Below the pieces are notes generated by a model, which had not been told where the DNA came from, did no database searches, and saw only the letters and a program-made list of their open reading frames with translations. Shown here piece by piece: positions 58,530 to 64,000 of a stretch of DNA of 64,000 bases (the stretch's first letter is position 1; every line of letters starts with the position of its first letter). This DNA is from Salinisphaera hydrothermalis C41B8 (lineage in GTDB: Bacteria; Pseudomonadota; Gammaproteobacteria; Nevskiales; Salinisphaeraceae): NCBI RefSeq assembly GCF_000732535.1, contig NZ_APNK01000001.1, positions 186,001 to 250,000 of the forward strand, read 5' to 3'. The translations under genes were made by a program, and so were the position numbers.

Positions 58530-59504
58530 ATGAAAGATCCCGTACGCGTTGCCGTGACCGGGGGCGCCGGCCAGATCAGCTATTCCCTGATCTTTCGTAT
58601 CGCCACCGGCGAAATGCTCGGGCACGACCAGCCGATCATCCTGCAACTGCTGGAAATCCCGCCGGCCATGGACGCGCTCAAGGGCGTGATCATGGAACTC
58701 AACGACTGTGCGTTCCCGCTGGTGACCGAAATCCACGGCACCGACAACCCCGAAGAAGCGTTCTATGACGCCAACTATGCCCTGCTGGTCGGCTCCAAGC
58801 CGCGCGGCAAGGGCATGGAGCGCTCGGACCTGCTCAAGGCCAACGGCGATATTTTCTCGGTGCAGGGCAAGGCGCTGAACGACTACGCCGCGCGCGACGT
58901 GAAGGTGCTGGTGGTCGGCAATCCAGCCAACACCAACGCGCTGATCGCGGCCGAAAACGCGCCCGATCTGAATCGCAATCAGTTCACGGCCATGATGCGC
59001 CTGGACCACAACCGTTCGTTGTCCCAGCTGGCGCAAAAGACCGGCACGCTGGTGACCGACATCGACGGCATGATGGTCTGGGGCAACCACAGCTCGACCC
59101 AGTTCCCCGATCTGTCGCACGCCACGGTCAAGGGTCAGGCCGCGCTCGATCTGGTCGATCAGGACTGGTACGAGAACGACTTCATCCCAACCGTGCAAAA
59201 ACGGGGGGCGGCGATCATCGAAGCCCGCGGCGCCTCCAGTGCCGCATCGGCCGCGAGTGCCGCCATCGACCACATGCGCAACTGGGTGTCCGGCACCAAT
59301 GGCCAGATCGTGAGCATGGGCATTCCGGCCGACGGCAGCTACGGCATCGAGCCGGGCATCATGTATTCGTTCCCGGTCACCTGCGACAACGGCGAGTTCA
59401 AGATCGTCCAGGATCTGGAGATCAACGACTTCGCCCGCGAACGCATGCAGGCGACCGAGGACGAACTGCGCAGCGAGCGCGAAGCGGTCGCCCATCTGCT
59501 GTAA
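58530..59504 (+). CDS. mdh: Malate dehydrogenase
   Basis: A 324-residue NAD-dependent TCA-cycle enzyme of the cytosolic-type MDH group (the form that replaces the E. coli-type enzyme in many bacteria). Evidence: [23 protein letters not shown] at the start, [17 protein letters not shown] (substrate arginine loop), [23 protein letters not shown] and the catalytic histidine in [18 protein letters not shown] precedes the ATG. It stands alone between the divergent FAD gene and a strong terminator and splits the lipid operon from the sigma/anti-sigma genes. Confidence 0.96.
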   Translation: MKDPVRVAVTGGAGQISYSLIFRIATGEMLGHDQPIILQLLEIPPAMDALKGVIMELNDCAFPLVTEIHGTDNPEEAFYDANYALLVGSKPRGKGMERSDLLKANGDIFSVQGKALNDYAARDVKVLVVGNPANTNALIAAENAPDLNRNQFTAMMRLDHNRSLSQLAQKTGTLVTDIDGMMVWGNHSSTQFPDLSHATVKGQAALDLVDQDWYENDFIPTVQKRGAAIIEARGASSAASAASAAIDHMRNWVSGTNGQIVSMGIPADGSYGIEPGIMYSFPVTCDNGEFKIVQDLEINDFARERMQATEDELRSEREAVAHLL

Positions 59505-59529
59505 GCACGGGTATCCGTTGCGTTAGACA

Positions 59530-59556
59530 AAGCCGGCCTCGCGCCGGCTTTTTTTA
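59530..59556 (+). terminator. Rho-independent terminator after mdh
   Basis: AAGCCGGC (59530-59537), loop CTCGC, GCCGGCTT (59543-59550) and a run of T to 59555: 8-bp stem with T-tract, 25 bp after the stop. Confidence 0.9.
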
Positions 59557-59668
59557 TCGATATCAAAACGTTGGCACACTATTTCTGCAATTTGTAAGCC
59601 GCGCGTCGCCCGGCTAATCTGGGTTACACCCGACGTGTTCCTGCCTTGTTTTTTTACCGGAGACCTTC

Positions 59669-60517
59669 ATGCGCCGCCTGTTCTGGATCGTTACATTCGG
59701 CCTGAGCCTGATCAGTGTCGCAGCCCAGGCACAATCCGAATCCAAGGCCGATCTATGGGCGCGCTGGAAAGCCCACGATGACAAATCGACGGCCACGATC
59801 GACAACAGCGCCTACGATGCTTTCCTGAAGAAGTACGTGGTGGTGCATCAGGACGGCCCGAACGGCGTGCGTTACGGCGACGTCTCCGCTGCCGATCGAC
59901 AAAAGCTCGAGCAATACATCCAGACGCTGGAGAAGGTCGATATCGATCACTACAACCGCCAGGTGCAGCGGGCGTATTGGCTGAATCTCTACAACGCGGA
60001 AACGATCGATCTGGTGCTACAGCACTACCCGGTCGATTCGATCCGCGATGTCGGCACGCTGCTACACCACGGACCGTGGCAGAAAAAGGTTTTGAAGGTC
60101 GAAGGCCAGAAGCTGACACTCAACGACATCGCCCGGCGTATCCTGCGCCCGATCTGGACCGACGGTCTGACGCTCTATGGTCTGAGCTGCGGCGCTATAT
60201 CCTGTCCCAGTATCCGCCAGAGCGCCTATACCGGCAGCAATGTCTACACAGCGCTTTACTTGAACGCCGAGGACTACGTCGACTCACCGGAAGGCGTGCA
60301 TTTCGACAATGGCCAGCTGAAGCTTTCGAAAATCTACGACTGGTACAAGCAAGACTTCGGCGGCGACCCGCGTGGCGTGATCAATCAGATCCGTCGCTAC
60401 GCTTCGCCGGGCCTGTCGGCGCATCTGGAAGTGACGCAGCATATTGATGGCTACGACTTCGACTGGGCGCTAAACTCCGAAGCCAATATCTCCCACCAAC
60501 AGGCCGGCACCGATTAG
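59669..60517 (+). CDS. Exported DUF547 protein
   Basis: A 282-residue protein with a signal peptide (RLFWIVTFGLSLISVAAQA) followed by a DUF547 domain: VRYGDVSAADRQKLEQYI, RAYWLNLYNAETIDLVLQHYP, LTLNDIARRILRP, YGLSCGAISCPSIRQSAYTG and FDNGQLKLSKIYDWYKQDFGG. DUF547 proteins are periplasmic or secreted and of unknown function, with a papain-like or transglutaminase-like fold proposed from the Cys and His positions. Two nearby cysteines (SCGAISC) could be the active or a disulfide pair. It lies beside the ECF sigma pair but on the opposite strand. Confidence 0.85.
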   Translation: MRRLFWIVTFGLSLISVAAQAQSESKADLWARWKAHDDKSTATIDNSAYDAFLKKYVVVHQDGPNGVRYGDVSAADRQKLEQYIQTLEKVDIDHYNRQVQRAYWLNLYNAETIDLVLQHYPVDSIRDVGTLLHHGPWQKKVLKVEGQKLTLNDIARRILRPIWTDGLTLYGLSCGAISCPSIRQSAYTGSNVYTALYLNAEDYVDSPEGVHFDNGQLKLSKIYDWYKQDFGGDPRGVINQIRRYASPGLSAHLEVTQHIDGYDFDWALNSEANISHQQAGTD

Positions 60518-60605
60518 GATCTGCTGACACGCCCCGCGCCGGTCGCGTTGCTGCCCCAATGGTGATCCGGCAAGGCGCGTAGCGCGGGCTTTGTTATTCG
60601 CAGAC

Positions 60606-60753
60606 TAAGAGCCTATTTCAATAGGCTCTAAGCCGCGCAACGCCGCAGGGCGCGACTCGCGCCTTGCCGGGCGCGATTTGCGGGCTCCAACGCGGCGCGC
60701 GCACGAAACGGCAACAGTCCCTAACAGGCCCAGAGCCCATTCCAATAGGCTCT
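60606..60753. repeat. Pair of AGAGCC palindromes flanking a MITE remnant
   Basis: A near-perfect palindrome AGAGCCTATT-TC-AATAGGCTCT (60608-60629) and a second AGAGCCCATT-CC-AATAGGCTCT (60732-60753) bracket a segment (60654-60709) that matches 51 of 56 bases of the MITE at 26630-26685. Two repeat families are therefore combined here, in the 258-bp spacer between DUF547 and the anti-sigma gene. No coding frame is credible. Confidence 0.75.
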
Positions 60754-60775
60754 GGACCACTCGGCGCTGGACCGA

Positions 60776-61528
60776 TCAACCGGTGCGATGCGCCACCGGT
60801 GCCACCCACATCAGCTTGCCGCCCGGCGTAGTGGTACCGGCGCGCGAGGTGTCTTCCATCGAGACCATGATCTCGCTGTGATCGCCGAGCTGCGCCCGCA
60901 GCTTGGCCGACAGCGGCATCGTGTAGTGCCCGCGCGTATGCGGCAACTGACCAATCAGCTCCGGTTTACCATTCGCCGACTTGATCCACATGCGCAGCAT
61001 CTTGCCGGAGGGCACGTTGAAATCGCCCATGGCCTCCACCGACAGTTTGCGTCCGTCGGCGGTGGAGGTCACCAGCCAGCTCATGCCCGTAGGCTTGTCG
61101 TAGATGACGCTGGCATAGCTGGGAGCGGACGTAGCGCCTTCGTGCCAGAGCGGCAGTTCGTAGACCGCCAGTCCGGCGAGCAGTACCGCCGCCACCGAGG
61201 CCGCCATGGCCAAGCGCCGCCAACGCCGCACCCGAGGTGCGTCGTTGGCCGCCGCCGCAGGTGCCACGGCCGGGCTCGACACGGCAGATTCCGTCCGGGC
61301 GATACCGGTATGACGCGCTACGCCTTCCCAGACATGCGCGGGCGGCTCGACCGGCTCCAAATCCAGACCGAGGCGGGCCAGGCGCTGCTCCCAGGCGGCC
61401 AGGCGAGTACGCGCCGCGGCGTCGTCCACCAGACGCTGCTGGAAGGCGCGGGCCTCTTCCGGATCGAGCGTGCCGAGGACATACTCGGCCGCGATCAGAT
61501 CCAGCTCGTCGTGCTCGGGCATCGTCAT
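60776..61528 (-). CDS. Anti-sigma factor, RskA-like
   Basis: A 250-residue single-pass membrane protein. The N-terminal cytoplasmic part has the RskA-type helical opening HDELDLIAAEYVLGTLDPEEARAFQQRLVDD. One transmembrane helix (about 107-130, LAMAASVAAVLLAGLAVYELPLW) precedes a C-terminal periplasmic beta-rich domain (PSYASVIYDKPTGMSWLV...LRMWIKSANGKPELIGQL) typical of the anti-sigma-K factor family. It should hold the partner sigma factor until a periplasmic signal triggers proteolysis. The ATG overlaps the sigma stop (ATGA), proving the pairing. Confidence 0.9.
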   Translation of the reverse strand: MTMPEHDELDLIAAEYVLGTLDPEEARAFQQRLVDDAAARTRLAAWEQRLARLGLDLEPVEPPAHVWEGVARHTGIARTESAVSSPAVAPAAAANDAPRVRRWRRLAMAASVAAVLLAGLAVYELPLWHEGATSAPSYASVIYDKPTGMSWLVTSTADGRKLSVEAMGDFNVPSGKMLRMWIKSANGKPELIGQLPHTRGHYTMPLSAKLRAQLGDHSEIMVSMEDTSRAGTTTPGGKLMWVAPVAHRTG

Positions 61529-62091
61529 GACGAACCCTCCGCCAGACAATCACGCAGACGCAGAAGGCCACGTCGGATCCAACTCTTGACCGTGCCGAGT
61601 GGCGCATTCATACGCTCGGCCAGTTCCTGGTGCGTCAATCCCTCGTAATAAGCCAGAAGCACGCTCTCGCGCTGCTCGTCGGACAGCTGTGCCAGACAGG
61701 CATTGATCGCAGCCAACGACTGCTGATTCTCGTTTTCCTGTGCGGGCGACAAGCTCTGTTCGTCCTCCAGAAGCGTGGCGACGCGGTCCGGCTCCTCCGG
61801 CATGGCGACTTCCGGCCGCCGACGCCGCAGCAGGTCCAGCGCCCGATAACGCGCAATCGACAACAGCCAGGTCAAGGGCGCGCCACGCTCCGGCGAGTAG
61901 GTATCGGCTTTCTGCCAGATACGCACATACGCATCCTGCAGTGCATCCTGTGCCCTTTCCGGGCTACGAAGAATACGCAGCAGCAACGCATAGAGTTGCG
62001 GCGACGTCGCGGCATACAAGCGCTTGAACGCCTGCTCGTCGCCACGCGCCGTAGCCGCGAGCCATTCGGCCAGCTGTTCGCGTTCAGCCAT
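61525..62091 (-). CDS. ECF sigma factor, SigK/RpoE type
   Basis: A 188-residue extracytoplasmic-function sigma factor. Region 2 is seen in YALLLRILRSPERAQDALQDAYVRIWQKADTY (DNA melting and -10 recognition) and region 4 in LSDEQRESVLLAYYEGLTHQELAERMNAPLGTVKSWIRRGLLRLRDCL (helix-turn-helix for the -35). The ATG 62091 begins MAEREQL; an upstream in-frame TTG would add 11 residues. Cotranscribed with its anti-sigma factor. By analogy with mycobacterial SigK, the nearby FAD/DUF1365/CFA operon is a plausible target, but no shared promoter motif was confirmed. Confidence 0.93.
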   Translation of the reverse strand: MAEREQLAEWLAATARGDEQAFKRLYAATSPQLYALLLRILRSPERAQDALQDAYVRIWQKADTYSPERGAPLTWLLSIARYRALDLLRRRRPEVAMPEEPDRVATLLEDEQSLSPAQENENQQSLAAINACLAQLSDEQRESVLLAYYEGLTHQELAERMNAPLGTVKSWIRRGLLRLRDCLAEGSS

Positions 62092-62134
62092 CCTGCCGCC
62101 CTGCACCAGCGGAGCGCACTTCAAACAAATATAG

Positions 62135-63340
<1,206 letters not shown>

Positions 63341-63347
63341 CGTCGCG

Positions 63348-64000
63348 ATGATTCGGCAGCCGGAGCGTGTTCTGGTCGTCGGTCCATCCTGGATCGGCGA
63401 TATGGTGATGGCCCAGAGCCTGTTCATGGGTCTGCGCGCGCGGCTACCCTCGGCAACCCTGGATGTCTTGGCACCGGCATCGACCGCACAGCTCGTTGCG
63501 CGCATGCCGGAAGTCGATGACGCCGTGATCATGAACATCGAACACGGCGAATTGGCCTGGCGCCGGCGCCGCGAAGCCGCGCGGGCACTACGCGAACGCC
63601 GCTACGACCAGGCCATCGTGCTTCAGCGCAGCGCCAAGGCCGCGCTCGTGCCGTGGCTCGCCGGGATCCCCTGGCGTACCGGCTATCGTGGCGAACTGCG
63701 CTTTGGCCTGATCAACGATGTCCGCACGCTCGACAACACCCGTTATCCGCTCAAGGCCGAGCATTACGCCCTGCTCGGTCTGGCGGCCGACGGCGACTCG
63801 CTCGATACGATGCACTGGCCGCGTCTGACCGTCGATGCCGCGCGCCAGCAGGAACTCGTGGCTGAGCTGGGGCTGAGTCTCGAGCGGCCGACCGTCGGTT
63901 TTGCCCCAGGCGCGGCTTATGGCGGCGCCAAGGCCTGGCCGATGCGTCACTACGCCGCGCTCGCCGCCCGCCTCGATGCGGCCGGCCAGGCTTGCTGGAT
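63348..64000 (+). CDS. waaF: ADP-heptose:LPS heptosyltransferase II, N-terminal part
   Basis: A GT9-family glycosyltransferase running off the window after 217 codons. The start MIRQPERVLVVGPSWIGDMVMAQSLF carries the family N-terminal signature, LQRSAKAALVPWLAGIPWRTGYRGE is the conserved acceptor-side region, and FAPGAAYGGAKAWP is the start of the ADP-heptose-binding domain as in WaaF. It adds the second heptose to the LPS inner core at the cytoplasmic face of the inner membrane. It starts 7 bp after hemB. WaaC or WaaQ are less likely given the APGAAYG..KAWP motif. Confidence 0.9.
   Translation, partial: MIRQPERVLVVGPSWIGDMVMAQSLFMGLRARLPSATLDVLAPASTAQLVARMPEVDDAVIMNIEHGELAWRRRREAARALRERRYDQAIVLQRSAKAALVPWLAGIPWRTGYRGELRFGLINDVRTLDNTRYPLKAEHYALLGLAADGDSLDTMHWPRLTVDAARQQELVAELGLSLERPTVGFAPGAAYGGAKAWPMRHYAALAARLDAAGQACW

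Overview
The window is high-GC, densely packed chromosomal DNA. The best fit is a marine or halotolerant gammaproteobacterium. The block mrcA / pilMNOPQ / aroK / aroB / gltB / gltD has the order known from Pseudomonas and relatives. KdoO, WaaF, RhlB and a type IV pilus assembly set all point to a Gram-negative cell. Many encoded proteins are rich in Asp and Glu. A Salinisphaera-like organism is my guess, but it cannot be proved from this stretch. I saw no rRNA, tRNA, CRISPR array or intact transposase.

Layout. (a) 1-1.8 kb: the end of rhlB, cysQ and a universal stress protein. (b) 1.9-16.9 kb, minus strand: a guanidine nitrogen-assimilation locus. It holds an FCD-type GntR regulator, an ABC importer with two binding proteins, an isochorismatase-fold hydrolase of the biuret-hydrolase type, both carboxyguanidine deiminase subunits, a guanidine/urea carboxylase, allophanate hydrolase, a 2-oxoglutarate/Fe(II) oxygenase, an unknown protein and a lactonase-type metallo-beta-lactamase-fold enzyme. 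Directly upstream of the carboxylase are two tandem hairpins, each with an ACGA loop, which is the architecture of a guanidine-II (mini-ykkC) riboswitch. (c) 17.7-35.5 kb: a putative nucleotidyltransferase and PBP1A on the minus strand, then pilMNOPQ, aroK, an RDD membrane protein, aroB, gltB and gltD on the plus strand.

(d) 35.5-50.8 kb lies between gltD and hemE, which are neighbours in Pseudomonas, and looks like an accessory insertion. It carries a membrane-anchored ATP-grasp protein, a Kdo 3-hydroxylase, a ThuA-like protein, a GT2 glycosyltransferase, pyrF, and a complete oxidative hexuronate pathway. That pathway comprises a TRAP importer, uronate dehydrogenase, galactarolactone isomerase and cycloisomerase, KdgD, 2-oxoglutarate semialdehyde dehydrogenase and a FadR-like regulator. 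(e) 51-53.7 kb: hemE, a 1-acylglycerol-3-phosphate acyltransferase-like gene and an SDR. (f) 53.7-62.1 kb: a lipid-modification set on the minus strand (FAD oxidoreductase, DUF1365, CFA-synthase-like methyltransferase, GPH-type transporter), then mdh, a DUF547 protein, and an RskA-like anti-sigma plus ECF sigma pair. The combination recalls the mycobacterial sigK-rskA neighbourhood. (g) 62.3-64 kb: hemB and the start of waaF.

How the genes work together. Guanidine would be imported, carboxylated, deiminated to allophanate and split to ammonia and CO2. The ammonia could be assimilated by the GltBD glutamate synthase encoded in the same window. Uronates would flow to 2-oxoglutarate. Three short-repeat systems punctuate the intergenic DNA: an AGAGCCTATT palindrome family, a 274-bp palindromic MITE with CTAG ends, and CGCAGATT-type inverted elements.
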